From assembly GCA_964612425.1 (NCBI GenBank), contig CAZTDX010000004.1, positions 1-64,000 of the forward strand: a stretch of DNA of 64,000 nt, written 5' to 3'. The number at the start of each line of letters is the position of its first letter. Within the stretch, counting starts at the first letter, position 1. Position numbers and translations under genes: made by a program. Origin of the DNA: CAUJGP01 sp964612425 (GTDB taxonomy: Bacteria > Bdellovibrionota > Bdellovibrionia > Bdellovibrionales > Bdellovibrionaceae). Below, piece by piece: positions 54,632-64,000 of the stretch. Below the pieces are notes generated by a model. It saw only the letters and a list, made by a program, of their open reading frames with translations, had not been told where the DNA came from and made no database searches.

Positions 54632-55204
54632 ATGAACTTTAAGAATTCGTTTACGGTCATCGTTATCAGTATAATAGTGAATACGTTTTCAAACGCTGTT
54701 TTCGCGCAAAAAGCCGGAGTCACTTTTGGCTTATCTCAAGTTCAAATTGAGGGAAAATCCGGTGTCAGTGTTGATAGCAACGGAAGCTATCAAGCGGGAG
54801 CGCTTTTTTATCAACCTATGGCGGAAAATATTAGTTTAAGAATGGGTGCTTTCTTTATGAAGGAGTTGCTAACGATCTCATCTTCGGGAGTAGACACTAA
54901 ATTAGATTTGTTGAATGTAAATGTGCCACTTACTCTGGGATATGGATTCACCGAAAGGTTTTTGCTTTTCGCAGGACCAGTATTGAGTGTCAATGCCTCC
55001 AAATCCTGTAAAAATACAACAACCTGTAATGTCAGTGACTTGAAAGTAAAAGGCACGGATGTTTTGTTGAGTCTTGGTGGTCATTTTCAAATGACGGAAG
55101 TTCTAGGAATGGAAGTCACCTATGATCGAATGAATGGTAAACCCTTTGAAGGTGCCTCTAGCGGTCAAACTTTTAATGTGAATTTTCAATATTTAATTGA
55201 ATAG
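54632..55204 (+). CDS. Small outer-membrane beta-barrel protein
   Basis: The 190-residue product has a signal peptide ending near NAVFAQKAG. The alternating strands of an eight-stranded OmpA/OmpX-type barrel follow (ISLRMGAFFMKELL, VPLTLGYGFTERFLLFAGPVLSV and FNVNFQYLIE at the end). Two cysteines in a loop (KSCKNTTTCN) may pair. An AAAGGAG site precedes the ATG. A terminator-like palindrome lies after it. The substrate or role is unknown. Confidence 0.8.
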   Translation: MNFKNSFTVIVISIIVNTFSNAVFAQKAGVTFGLSQVQIEGKSGVSVDSNGSYQAGALFYQPMAENISLRMGAFFMKELLTISSSGVDTKLDLLNVNVPLTLGYGFTERFLLFAGPVLSVNASKSCKNTTTCNVSDLKVKGTDVLLSLGGHFQMTEVLGMEVTYDRMNGKPFEGASSGQTFNVNFQYLIE

Positions 55205-55214
55205 AGTGAGAGGG

Positions 55215-55246
55215 CGCGAACTCTTGAAATAAATCTTGAGTTCGCG
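55215..55246. terminator. Bidirectional terminator-like hairpin between barrel gene and cheA
   Basis: Perfect 9-bp G/C-containing arms (CGCGAACTC and GAGTTCGCG) enclose a 14-nt loop in the 68-bp gap between two converging genes. The T run is short on both strands. Confidence 0.55.
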
Positions 55247-55272
55247 AGAAAAGGGGACATTATCTTCGGGTT

Positions 55273-57015
55273 TTAACCGTGCTGCCTTCCAGATCGAGAT
55301 CCTTGTATGAAATCCCTTAAGTAACGAAGATCAAGTATAATAGCTGGAGTACCATCGCCTAGGATGGTAACTCCGCTGGCGCCAGGGCAAGTTGTCATCT
55401 CTGGGCTGATAGGTTTTTGAACGGTACGATGGACGCCGAGAACTTGACTGACGACAAACCCAATTTTGGTTCGATCCACCGTTGCAATAAGAATCATATC
55501 GCGTTTACGATCAATGAGTTCCTGGTCATCGGAGTGACCTAAGATTTTACTAATATCCAATAGCTCTAGAATCTCTTCGCGCATTTGAATAACTTTGCTT
55601 CCCGCATTGATGTCTAAACCTTGAACGTCAATGGCGCGAACAATTTCTTGGATTTGCGAAGATGGAATAATAAATTTTTGTCTTCCAATAGTAACAAGTA
55701 AACCATTAAATAAAGAGAGAGTAAGGGGAAGTTTGATTCTAAATAAAGTTCCTTTATTTACTTCTGAAAAAATCTCGTGCGATCCCTTAAGGTGTAAAAT
55801 GGTTTCTTTGACGATGTTCATGCCCACACCACGACCTGAAATCTCAGAGGCGATGTCTTTGGTTGAAAAACCATCGTGAAAAATTAAATTCAAAAGCTCT
55901 TCCCGAGTGAGGTTGTGGTCTGCTGGGATAATTCCTAAAGATATCGCTTTTTCAGCGAGCTTTGCGGGATCTAGACCTCCACCATCATCTTCGAGTTCAA
56001 TAACAAAAGAAACCCCCTCACGTCGAGCGCGAAGGTGGATCATTCCGGCCTCGGGTTTGCCTTTGGCTTTTCGATCCTTTGGCGATTCAAGACCATGATC
56101 AACGGCGTTTCTGGCTAAGTGAATTAGTGGATCTGAAAGTTGATCAACAATCACTTTATCTAATTCATTGTCGGCGCCATGAAGAAAACACTGAACCTGC
56201 TTGCCAGTCATATAGGCGGCATCACGTATAGCACGCTCAAGTTTTGAAAAGGTCGCTTTAAGGTTGATCATTCTCAAGGTGAGAGTAGATTGTTGTAAAT
56301 CAAAGGCAGTCTTTTTTAAATTAAAGATAGATCTCATAATATCGTCACGATATTTATTAAGGTCTTCTTTATAAAAATCTAAAGCTGAAAGATAAATGAC
56401 TTGTTCTCCGAAGGCATTGAGAAGATCATCGATCTTTTTTAATGGAACGCGAATGAACTCATCGACAGTTCCTCTGTGAGCTGAAGCTAAATTAGGATTG
56501 TTTGGATTCGAATTATCACTGTCAGAGAGTGACTTTGGCCCACGACTGGTGGAGGAGTTGGTGTTATTGTTATTAGTCGATTTATTTCCAGAGGCTGTAG
56601 TATTTTTTGCATTGTCACCGGCCTCGCGACCTGATTGCGCCATGACTATTTTAGCTTTTAGCTGAGTGTGATCTAATTTTACTGAGCGATCTTTTTTTAG
56701 AGCTTTCACATCGCTTCGCAGTCGATCCACGCATTCTAAGAGAGTATTGGTAATCTTCGTGGTAAGCGAGACTTCTCCGTTTTTAAGTGCAATGAGTAAG
56801 TTTTCGAGATTATGGGCAAAGTTTGCAAGTTCATCAAACCCAACGGCTTTAGAGGAGCCTTTAAAGTTGTGAAAAACTCTTTTTATTTGATCAAAGCTAG
56901 CAGGGTCGCCCTTTGTTTTTTCAATGCTAAGACATAGTGATTCGGCTTGATCAATAAGGTCGTCGGCTTCAACTAAAAATCCATCTTGGAGATTTTTTAT
57001 AAAATCATCATTCAT
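55273..57015 (-). CDS. cheA: CheA-type chemotaxis histidine kinase
   Basis: The 580-residue protein has an N-terminal Hpt domain with phospho-His49 (VFHNFKGSSKAVG) and a Ser/Asn-rich linker (about 130-180). The dimerisation and ATPase domains have HLARNAVDHGLESP, LEDDGGGLDP and FSTKDIASEISGRGVGMNIV. The C-terminal CheW-like domain (FNGLLVTIGRQKFIIPSSQIQEIV) couples to receptors. No P2 CheY-binding domain is obvious in the low-complexity linker. No other che gene is in the window, so it is an orphan CheA here. Confidence 0.9.
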   Translation of the reverse strand: MNDDFIKNLQDGFLVEADDLIDQAESLCLSIEKTKGDPASFDQIKRVFHNFKGSSKAVGFDELANFAHNLENLLIALKNGEVSLTTKITNTLLECVDRLRSDVKALKKDRSVKLDHTQLKAKIVMAQSGREAGDNAKNTTASGNKSTNNNNTNSSTSRGPKSLSDSDNSNPNNPNLASAHRGTVDEFIRVPLKKIDDLLNAFGEQVIYLSALDFYKEDLNKYRDDIMRSIFNLKKTAFDLQQSTLTLRMINLKATFSKLERAIRDAAYMTGKQVQCFLHGADNELDKVIVDQLSDPLIHLARNAVDHGLESPKDRKAKGKPEAGMIHLRARREGVSFVIELEDDGGGLDPAKLAEKAISLGIIPADHNLTREELLNLIFHDGFSTKDIASEISGRGVGMNIVKETILHLKGSHEIFSEVNKGTLFRIKLPLTLSLFNGLLVTIGRQKFIIPSSQIQEIVRAIDVQGLDINAGSKVIQMREEILELLDISKILGHSDDQELIDRKRDMILIATVDRTKIGFVVSQVLGVHRTVQKPISPEMTTCPGASGVTILGDGTPAIILDLRYLRDFIQGSRSGRQHG

Positions 57016-57151
57016 GACAAAGTCCCTTTCGTCATAGATAAAACCAATAGTCTGGCTCTCCTAAAGTCTAACAGTAGGATGAAGGGATAGGGTACGATTT
57101 TTTAAGTTGAAGTACAAAACAACTAAACATCGACTGTTTGCATCATTTTGA

Positions 57152-57451
57152 TATGTAACAAAACATCCTCCCCTCTCCCGCCCATTCCTGACAGATGAAA
57201 GAGGGCGAGCATTTGAGTTATTAGTGGGAACTCAATTATTGAGAACAGGAGAGAGGCTTTGTTATTGGCGTGAAGGACGATTCGAAGTAGATTACATTTT
57301 AACTAAAGGACGAAAAGTCTGGGCCATTGAAGTAAAAACAGGTGACTCTAAAAAGAAATTTCCACAGGCGACACTTGTTTTTATTAATGAAGATAACTAC
57401 AAGTTATTTGAAAAAAATCCAATGACTTATTTAGAGTCTGCTAAAAGCTAA
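57152..57451 (+). pseudogene. C-terminal remnant of a DUF4143-type ATPase
   Basis: An open frame without a good start reads FLTDERGRAFELLVGTQLL, then CYWREGRFEVDYIL and VWAIEVKTGDSKKK. This is the C-terminal DUF4143 domain with the Glu-Val-Asp and Glu-x-Lys nuclease-fold motifs of AAA_14-type ATPases. The whole ATPase part is missing, since the cheA start is only 136 bp upstream on the other strand. A GTG at 57224 could start a 75-residue product. Confidence 0.6.
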
Positions 57452-57505
57452 CCACAGACGCGAAGATATTATAAAGACTAAGCTCTTTGTCGTAGAGCTA
57501 TTTAT

Positions 57506-58021
57506 TTAGAATGGAATATCGTCGAATTCACCACGAATTCGCGCTGGAAACTCAGGATAATTATCGTCATAATGTATTCCTGTCTCAGCATTACGATAAT
57601 AAGTGTCATCAATAGCATCAGGTCGATCATCAACAACCAAATCGGGATCAATATTACCTGTGCTTTGCTCGATTTTAGCCCAACAATAAACCGAATCTAT
57701 TTTAGAATAAACTTCGCACTTTTCATATGAAGAAAGTCTCTTATGGCTTGTGTATCGACATTGTTTATTTTGGTCACAGATATAATTTCCTTTTACAATT
57801 TCAAAGACTTGCGTTCCCCATTTTAATACCATAATGCCACTTAAGGCATTAGTGCTTTTGTTCGTAAATAGCTTTGAACTCTGGTAAATAACTTTAGTGT
57901 TCATCACACCAACAGTTTTTACCTTTTTAATTTGATAAAGTGACGCATGAGTTATGCTAGAAAACAAAACATAAATAGACATCAATACAAAAAAATTGCT
58001 TAAACTCTTTTTTGAAAACAT
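57506..58021 (-). CDS. Secreted protein of unknown function
   Basis: The 171-residue product has a signal peptide (SNFFVLMSIYVLFSSITHAS). The mature part contains four cysteines (YICDQNKQCRYT and YEKCEVYSKIDSVYCW), probably disulfide-paired, and an acidic C-terminus rich in Asp and Pro. The start at 58021 is chosen for the GGGAG site 6 bp upstream and the proper signal peptide; an ATG 54 bp earlier is out of context. No family is recognised. Confidence 0.68.
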   Translation of the reverse strand: MFSKKSLSNFFVLMSIYVLFSSITHASLYQIKKVKTVGVMNTKVIYQSSKLFTNKSTNALSGIMVLKWGTQVFEIVKGNYICDQNKQCRYTSHKRLSSYEKCEVYSKIDSVYCWAKIEQSTGNIDPDLVVDDRPDAIDDTYYRNAETGIHYDDNYPEFPARIRGEFDDIPF

Positions 58022-58207
58022 AAAACTCCCATTCCATTTTAAGAAAACATATAGATTAAGATTTCGAAAATTCAAGAGTAAAATCTATATTGAAATCTTA
58101 TCGTATATAAATTGCAAAAAATTCACTAGTTAATGTCTCAGAAATTGATCTTCAGGTCGTTGAGAATTGGAGTACCGTCAGGAGAGGGCAGGTAATTCTT
58201 TGCGGCT

Positions 58208-59059
58208 TTAAATACTAACGATAAGCAGCTCTTCTCCAGTGGATGGTTTCAATCCGTCAGCCCTATTTGAAAAGTACCGTGGTGTCATACCGGAAGTGGA
58301 TTGATGTTCTACATTTTTAAATCCAACTTCTATTGCAAGCTTTATCATTTCCTCTGGTGTAAAAAAACTAATAAAGGGAGTTCCAGAGGTTTGAGCGCCT
58401 TTGATGGCTCTTTCGTATCCTAATCGATCCTCAGAGTTGACCAACTCAAGTGGCAGCATAAAAGTCATAATAAATTTCGAACCAGGAGCCAGTGTCATCA
58501 TAAGTTGAAGCATTTCTATAATTGCAGATTTTGTTAAGTACATACTAACACCCATGGAAGTAACGAAAGTGGGTTTCTTAATATCAAAACCTGACTCTGT
58601 GAGTTCTTTCCACCACGCCAGGTGAGATTCAAAGTTGACTGGAACAAAATGAAGCCAAGACGGGATAGAATAACCAAGTTCATGAAGTCTTTGCTTTTTC
58701 CATTTTAAAGTATCTGACTTTTCTACTTCGAATACTTGAATTTTTGATGCAACTTCAGGTCGGCGTTGAGCAAAAGTATCGAGGCCAGCACCAAGGATGA
58801 CGTATTGATCGATTCTTTTATGAGTAACTTCATTTTCAACGAAGTCTTCAATAAAACGGGCGCGAGCAACAATAGAGGCGCGAAAAGTTTTTGTACCTTG
58901 AGGATGCATATCAGGACGCTGTTGCCATCCCTCGTTCGGATTGACAAGTTTCAATCCTATTTCATCGACGAGAATATGAGGCGGGGAGTCGACTTGAACA
59001 TGCAGGGCACGCCAAAGTGCCACTCGAACCGCTGTGCTATCTGGAATTGTTTGATTCAT
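58208..59059 (-). CDS. SAM-dependent methyltransferase, leucine-carboxyl-methyltransferase family
   Basis: The 283-residue protein has the LCM/PPM1-type methyltransferase core: the SAM loop YVILGAGLDTFAQRRPE, the acidic VFEVEKSDTLKWKKQRL strand, and FVTSMGVSMYLTKSAI. The N-terminal arm (RARFIEDFVENEV) is also typical. Bacterial relatives methylate various small molecules, and the substrate here is unknown. Its start overlaps the stop of the secreted-protein gene upstream by 4 bp. Confidence 0.85.
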   Translation of the reverse strand: MNQTIPDSTAVRVALWRALHVQVDSPPHILVDEIGLKLVNPNEGWQQRPDMHPQGTKTFRASIVARARFIEDFVENEVTHKRIDQYVILGAGLDTFAQRRPEVASKIQVFEVEKSDTLKWKKQRLHELGYSIPSWLHFVPVNFESHLAWWKELTESGFDIKKPTFVTSMGVSMYLTKSAIIEMLQLMMTLAPGSKFIMTFMLPLELVNSEDRLGYERAIKGAQTSGTPFISFFTPEEMIKLAIEVGFKNVEHQSTSGMTPRYFSNRADGLKPSTGEELLIVSI

Positions 59060-59460
59060 GGACTGTACAGTTTTGAAAATAGAAAGATGGAGTTTTGAGA
59101 GTTTCTCAATTTCAATAAATTTGGTTTATAATTAGGGACTGTATAGTTGGTAATTAATCCCAGAGGATAGGAGCCATGATCGGGAGAGGGTTTGATTGGT
59201 ATTAATTTTCCAAACTCGGTAGAAGAAGTGCTTTTTTCAGCGGGAATGATCGAATAATAAACAATGATCTGAGGGAAGGGCGGAGCAATTTGTTCTACTG
59301 AAAGGATTTGCTGTTCATGAGTAACATCACTTTGAATTTGCAAATTAATAACTCTTCCATCCTCTGTTAAAGTTTGATAGGTGCCATCTTCGATGGACCA
59401 GGCATTAGGACTTATAATCATTACAAGAACTAATGTAAGTGCATAAAAATATTGAGTCAT
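59056..59460 (-). CDS. Small secreted protein
   Basis: The 134-residue product has a clear signal peptide (MTQYFYALTLVLVMIISPNAWS). The mature part begins IEDGTYQTLTEDGRVINLQI, which reads like a small beta-barrel or lipocalin-like fold; the family is not recognised. The start at 59460 has an AAAGGAG site 6 bp upstream. An ATG 36 bp earlier falls within the leuS 3' end. It overlaps the methyltransferase gene by 4 bp. Confidence 0.72.
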   Translation of the reverse strand: MTQYFYALTLVLVMIISPNAWSIEDGTYQTLTEDGRVINLQIQSDVTHEQQILSVEQIAPPFPQIIVYYSIIPAEKSTSSTEFGKLIPIKPSPDHGSYPLGLITNYTVPNYKPNLLKLRNSQNSIFLFSKLYSP

Positions 59461-59492
59461 AGGTTCTCCTTTGAATTTAGGTACTTTATTGT

Positions 59493-61886
59493 TCACTTGG
59501 TTATTAAATTTAAAATGCGTCCAGCTTTATAAATCACCTTTTCAATTTTTTTATCTCCAATGGCGGAAGAAACAGAAGTCACTGCTAAGGCTAGGGTCAT
59601 CGCCTGTTCTTCGGTGGCCGCCAGAGGGATATCAATGGTTCCTCTGGTTTTCCCTAAGACTTGCACGGCCATTGTTACGGTATCATCTTTAACTAATTCT
59701 TGTTTATACTGAGGCCAAGGTGCGAGAGAGACCAATCCTTGACCACCGAGTTTTTCCCAAAGCTCTTCGGCGAGATGAGGAGCGAAGGGCATTAGTAATT
59801 GCGCAAGTGTTTTGAGTGCAGACTGTGGTTTAATTTCTGCCTTATAAAGTTCATTAACAAAAATCATCATGGCACTGAGAGCTGTATTAAAACTCAAGGC
59901 TTCAATATCTTCTGTTACTTTTTTAATAGTTTTATGCAGTGATTTCTCAAGGGACTCAGGCAGTTGGGTGTCAGTCGCAATCAAGTGTCCTTCCTCATTA
60001 CAAGTCAATCTCCAAACGCGGTCAAGAAACCGCTTAACTCCATCAATGCCATTGGTGGCCCAGGGTTTGTCCTTATCAAGGGGGCCCATAAATGAAATAT
60101 AACAGCGAGCTGCATCCGCGCCAAATTGATCACGAACTTCATCAGGATTAATAACATTACCTCGAGACTTTGACATTTTTTCGCCATCAGGTCCTAAGAT
60201 TAAACCTTGATGAACTAGTTTTTTAAAGGGCTCAGGGCATGAGACTAATCCAGCATCAAATAAAACTTTATGCCAAAAGCGAGAATAAAGTAAGTGACCA
60301 ACCGTGTGTTCAGCGCCTCCTAAATAAAAATCTACGGGCATCCAATATTTTTGTGCAGCCTCACTAAAAGGAGCATGATCATTGTGTGGATCGATATATC
60401 GCAAGAAATACCAACTCGAGCCTGCAGATCCCGGCATGGTATCGGTTTCACGCAAGCCTTCTCCTAATTGACCTCGATAATGAACCCAGTCTTTGGAGCG
60501 AGCTAAGGGAGCTTCCCCAGATTCTGTAGGTTGATAATCAGCAACATCAGGAAGCACCACGGGAAGCTCTGCAACAGGCACTCCGCGAACAACGCCATCG
60601 GAGCATTGAACGAGAGGGAAGGGTTCACCCCAATAGCGCTGTCGACTAAAGAGCCAGTCACGAAGTTTGTATTGAACGCGCTTTTTACCTACTCCTAAAT
60701 TTTCGAGTTTTTCAATGGCCTTTTTAACAGCATTGGATTTTTCAAATCCATTTAAGAAGTCGGAGTTAACTAAAGTGCCTTCGCCCTCAAAAGGTAATTC
60801 ACCACCTTCTAAAACACGAATTATTTGTAAATTAAATTTATTTGCAAATTCAAAATCTCTAGAATCATGTCCGGGGACAGCCATTATAGCTCCCGTTCCA
60901 TAATCCATAAGCACATAATCAGAAATCCAAATAGGAATCGGCTTTTTTGTCAAAGGATGTTCAACAAAAGCTCCGGTAAAGACACCCGATTTTTCGGTAG
61001 AGGCTTTACGCTCAATATCACTTTTACTTGCAGAAAGTGATTTATAATTTTGAACAGAGGAGTTTTGCTCAGGCGTCGTGATTTTGTCAATGAGTGGATG
61101 CTCAGGAGCCAGCACCATAAAACTCACGCCAAAGAGAGTGTCAGGTCGAGTGGTAAAAACTTCCAGTGAGTCTCTATGACCTAAAATAGAAAATTGAATT
61201 TCAGCGCCCTCACTTTTTCCAATCCAATGGCGCTGTGCCTCTTTGGTTCGCTCAGGCCAATCAATAAGATCTAGGTCTTGTAAGAGGCGTTCAGCATAAT
61301 CTGTAATTTTGAGCATCCACTGTTTCATCGGTTTACGAATAACCGGGTGACCACCCCGTTCGCTTTTTCCATCAACGACTTCGTCATTAGCAAGAACAGT
61401 ACGAAGTGCTGGACACCAGTTCACCGGAGCTTCTGTTTGATAGGCTAATCCTTTTTCAAAAAGTTTAAGAAAAATAAATTGAGTCCATTTATAATAGGAA
61501 GGATCACAAGTAGAAATTTCTCTCTCCCAATCAAAGCTAAACCCAAACGATTGAAGCACGCGGCGAAAGTTAGTGATAGCACTTTGTGTTGTCACATTGG
61601 GATGCACGCCCGTTTGAATGGCGTATTGCTCAGCTGGTAAACCGAAAGCGTCGTAACCCATAGGATGTAAAACGTTGAAACCTAAGGCGCGTTTATATCG
61701 AGAGACAATATCGGTTGGAGTGTAAGAGGCAAGATGGCCTACGTGCAAGCCAGAGCCAGAAGGATAAGGAAACATATCTAGGGCATAATACTTTTTTTTG
61801 TTAGAATTATTTTCAGCTTTAAAGGCATTAGCCTCAGCCCATTTTTTTTGCCATTTTGAATCGATGGTGCTGTGATCGTAAGACAT
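59493..61886 (-). CDS. leuS: Leucyl-tRNA synthetase
   Basis: This class Ia synthetase charges tRNA-Leu. The 797-residue protein has HIGH as HVGH (residues 48-51, in YPSGSGLHVGHLASY), the inserted editing domain with the threonine-rich RPDTLFGVSFMVLAPEHPL and VPGHDSRDFEFA, and KMSKSRGNVINPDE. An anticodon-binding domain ends it. The size matches the shorter bacterial LeuRS group. The start at 61886 (MSYDHSTID) has a GAGAGG site 6 bp upstream; two codons earlier another ATG is in frame. Confidence 0.97.
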   Translation of the reverse strand: MSYDHSTIDSKWQKKWAEANAFKAENNSNKKKYYALDMFPYPSGSGLHVGHLASYTPTDIVSRYKRALGFNVLHPMGYDAFGLPAEQYAIQTGVHPNVTTQSAITNFRRVLQSFGFSFDWEREISTCDPSYYKWTQFIFLKLFEKGLAYQTEAPVNWCPALRTVLANDEVVDGKSERGGHPVIRKPMKQWMLKITDYAERLLQDLDLIDWPERTKEAQRHWIGKSEGAEIQFSILGHRDSLEVFTTRPDTLFGVSFMVLAPEHPLIDKITTPEQNSSVQNYKSLSASKSDIERKASTEKSGVFTGAFVEHPLTKKPIPIWISDYVLMDYGTGAIMAVPGHDSRDFEFANKFNLQIIRVLEGGELPFEGEGTLVNSDFLNGFEKSNAVKKAIEKLENLGVGKKRVQYKLRDWLFSRQRYWGEPFPLVQCSDGVVRGVPVAELPVVLPDVADYQPTESGEAPLARSKDWVHYRGQLGEGLRETDTMPGSAGSSWYFLRYIDPHNDHAPFSEAAQKYWMPVDFYLGGAEHTVGHLLYSRFWHKVLFDAGLVSCPEPFKKLVHQGLILGPDGEKMSKSRGNVINPDEVRDQFGADAARCYISFMGPLDKDKPWATNGIDGVKRFLDRVWRLTCNEEGHLIATDTQLPESLEKSLHKTIKKVTEDIEALSFNTALSAMMIFVNELYKAEIKPQSALKTLAQLLMPFAPHLAEELWEKLGGQGLVSLAPWPQYKQELVKDDTVTMAVQVLGKTRGTIDIPLAATEEQAMTLALAVTSVSSAIGDKKIEKVIYKAGRILNLITK

Positions 61887-61929
61887 AATCATCCTCTCTC
61901 TTTGAATTACAAAAAGATATCATAAATGA

Positions 61930-64000
61930 TTAAAAGGTGCCAAACGAAATGTGGAATGCCCATGGCTCCTCATCGCGCTTTTTATTGGTATCAAGTTTCC
62001 AGGCAAGATCCAATTTGAGGGGGCCAACGGGAGTATTATAGTGGATTCCGATTCCTGCGGCGTCACGGTAAGGGTCATCAAATTTAATTTTATCAACAGT
62101 AATAAGTCCGCCATCATAAAAGACAGCTCCCCCCACAGAGCCCCAAAGTGGAAAACGGACTTCGGATTTAATGAGGAAAAATTGGTTTCGATCTTTGAGT
62201 TGATAAGTTTCATCTGGAGAGATTAAAAGATCTGTGTTGTTAGGAAATCGCTCTTTTGTTCCTTCGTAACCTCGAATGGTTGATAGGCCCCCAAGAAAAA
62301 AACCTTTTTTATCGTAGGGAATTCCTTCCGTACCACTTAATTTTTGTAAATCACCGACTCGTAGCGAATTAGCCCAAACCACAGGGGCGGGTGGTGAGAG
62401 CGGGAGGTAGTGCGTGAAGCTGCCGGTGGATTTTAAAAACGAAAAATCTCTTGAGTTCCCCAAAAAGGGGTTGGAGTATTCCATTTGGAGTCGAGTGAGC
62501 GTTCCTTGGGTTGGATTGAGAGGATGATCCCGATAATCTATTTCCAGCGCTGGCCCTGTGGAAGCAAGGTTAATTAAAAGAATTTGATTATTAGAATTGA
62601 TTTCAAAATCGCGAACGTGAGAAATATTCCACAGATCATAGGTAAAAAGAATATGAGATGTCAGGCTGTTTTCAAGTAAGAAATCCAGTTGATAAGTATC
62701 ACTCGCTGTGCGTTTTTCGTAGTTTTCAACTTGAATGGCACGAGTGAAATTCATTCTTCCTTTAGTGCGGCTATCAAAAATATAAGGTTCTAAATATCCA
62801 GCAGTAACTTTAAGCTCTGGAAATTTTAATTCAGCCACATTATAATTGAGTTCAGCACGTGTAGAAATTCCGCGTGCTGTGCCTTCGATATTTCTATAAG
62901 CCACACCAGCAAAACCTCGGACCGTCAGTTTTCGCTCATTGGTCACACCAGCACCAATATTGAAAAGTCCGGGTGGGCGCTCAGACACTTTGATGACGAC
63001 CGTTCGCTCTGAGACTTGTGTTCTCTGTTCAAGAGTTTTGATTTCTACGGAATTAAACAAACCTAGTTTTTGAAGTCGGCGAGTGGACTCTTCAATTTTA
63101 TAAGGAGTTAGAATTTCGCCTTCTTTAAAATCAATTTCTTTTCTAAATACATATTCTTTAGTGAGTGAGTTACCATCAATAATAATGTTGTTTACTTTTA
63201 TAATGGGTCCTTCTTCTACAATGAAGTTTAGTGTAGCAAAGGTATTATCCTCATTGTATTTCACTAGGTTTTCTTTTTCATTTAATATTCTAAACTCCAG
63301 ATAGCCTTTATCCTTGGCATAGGACTGAATTCTCATAATACCTTGTTCAAGCTCCGTTAATTTAAGAGCTTCGCCGGTTTTCAAATTAAGAGGTTTTGTG
63401 AGTTCGTCGACGGTTAAGTTTTTTAAACCATGAAACTCCATGCTTCGAATACGGGTCAAGGGGCCTTCGTCAAGGTTGACTGAGATTGAAATGCGATCTT
63501 TATTTTTATTATAAAGGTATCGAGTTGAAATGAGTTTTGCTTTTAAATAGCCCGAGTTTTGTAGTTCGATAATTAAATTTTTGATTCCATCTTCAAAGTT
63601 ATTTCGATGAAATAAGTCGCTGCTGACAGTCTCACCACTATGGGTCTCGAGATAGGATTTGTAAAATTTCACGGGCTGTGAAAATGACCCTTGAATATCT
63701 ATGGACTCAATTTTAACGGGACTTCCTTCATTGATAGTAAAAAACAGAGAGGATTTAGCATTGATTTGTGTGATTTTCTCTTCCCCTTTTATATCCACTC
63801 GTGCATGACCCTTTTTCCAATAAAACTCTTTTAGTTTAGTAGAAAGTTCAGCAACAATATTAGGTGACGTCGATGATAGCGTGTTAAAATCAATGGCGGA
63901 TAAAAGTCGTGGTGATGGAATGATATAGTTGCCTTGAAAATTAATCGAATATTGCTCGGTTCGCTCAATATGGTAGGTGAGATCCACTACAGATTTATTG
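61930..64000 (-). CDS. BamA/TamA-type outer-membrane assembly protein (5' end beyond window)
   Basis: This Omp85-family protein folds other proteins into the outer membrane. At least 685 residues are present: three or four POTRA domains (for example NLDEGPLTRIRSMEFHGLKNLT and VEEGPIIKVNNIIIDGN), then a 16-stranded barrel with the diagnostic IRGYEGTKE loop motif and a C-terminal Phe. The frame stays open past a GTG at 63987 to the window edge, and no signal peptide is present, so the N-terminus is cut off. TamA, BamA or a third Omp85 member cannot be decided. Confidence 0.9.
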   Translation of the reverse strand, partial: NKSVVDLTYHIERTEQYSINFQGNYIIPSPRLLSAIDFNTLSSTSPNIVAELSTKLKEFYWKKGHARVDIKGEEKITQINAKSSLFFTINEGSPVKIESIDIQGSFSQPVKFYKSYLETHSGETVSSDLFHRNNFEDGIKNLIIELQNSGYLKAKLISTRYLYNKNKDRISISVNLDEGPLTRIRSMEFHGLKNLTVDELTKPLNLKTGEALKLTELEQGIMRIQSYAKDKGYLEFRILNEKENLVKYNEDNTFATLNFIVEEGPIIKVNNIIIDGNSLTKEYVFRKEIDFKEGEILTPYKIEESTRRLQKLGLFNSVEIKTLEQRTQVSERTVVIKVSERPPGLFNIGAGVTNERKLTVRGFAGVAYRNIEGTARGISTRAELNYNVAELKFPELKVTAGYLEPYIFDSRTKGRMNFTRAIQVENYEKRTASDTYQLDFLLENSLTSHILFTYDLWNISHVRDFEINSNNQILLINLASTGPALEIDYRDHPLNPTQGTLTRLQMEYSNPFLGNSRDFSFLKSTGSFTHYLPLSPPAPVVWANSLRVGDLQKLSGTEGIPYDKKGFFLGGLSTIRGYEGTKERFPNNTDLLISPDETYQLKDRNQFFLIKSEVRFPLWGSVGGAVFYDGGLITVDKIKFDDPYRDAAGIGIHYNTPVGPLKLDLAWKLDTNKKRDEEPWAFHISFGTF

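Overview
The window reads as chromosomal DNA from a Gram-negative, AT-rich, lipoprotein-rich bacterium. It most resembles the Bdellovibrio group (Bdellovibrionota); this is an inference, not a proven placement. The basis is LpxC and an Mla-type lipid transport set, a BamA/TamA-type outer-membrane protein, many small Cys-lipoproteins, a DUF4360 secreted protein, unusually dense two-component signalling, and AT-rich intergenic DNA. No rRNA or CRISPR array is visible. About 50 protein genes, one tRNA and several decayed remnants can be supported.

Layout. 1-1.2 kb: a tRNA(CAT) with a truncated tyrosine recombinase beyond its 3' end, the edge of an old integrated element. 1.4-4.5 kb: two lipoproteins and a trypsin-like protease. 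4.7-8.7 kb: a eukaryote-like (type 2) ileS overlapping trmO. 8.7-14 kb, minus strand: lysC, hsp20, alaS and recX. 14-16 kb, plus strand: pgpA and recA, with a possible cinA remnant and a GC-rich hairpin pair between them. 16-17.8 kb: ComEC split into two overlapping genes. 17.8-20.5 kb: a long regulatory-looking gap with a DnaA box, then a TPR lipoprotein and a LysM protein. 20.5-24.7 kb: a MASE1-CHASE hybrid kinase with a REC-DHp partner. 24.8-28.2 kb: clpA, clpS and a DUF4360 protein. 28.4-31 kb: a histidine kinase and a PAS protein.

31-41 kb is a long co-directional run: a membrane histidine kinase, sufE, a kinase-like protein lacking its phospho-accepting His, a protein with a degenerate GGDEF domain, alr and mlaE-mlaF-mlaD. 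41.4-43.7 kb is accessory DNA: an acetyltransferase start fused to an IS91-type transposase end, then a PIN-domain protein and an XRE/ImmA-IrrE regulator forming a toxin-antitoxin-like pair. 44-48 kb: a Tyr/Asn/Gly-rich secreted protein and the anaerobic ribonucleotide reductase nrdD-nrdG. These face a Crp/Fnr-type regulator across a gap with tandem NrdR-like boxes and a TGAT-N4-ATCA palindrome. 48-50.5 kb: an ATPase with a nuclease-like C-terminus and epmB, separated by two identical 44-bp hairpin repeats. 50.5-57 kb: envelope genes, lpxC, ald, an unknown protein, a small beta-barrel and a CheA-type kinase. 57-64 kb: an ATPase remnant, small secreted proteins, a methyltransferase, leuS and a BamA/TamA-type protein cut by the window end.

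The strongest leads are the twin hairpin repeats, the nrdDG control region, the 31-37 kb signalling run with degenerate enzymes, the split ComEC, and the PIN/ImmA pair. None is proven to be a new system from sequence alone.
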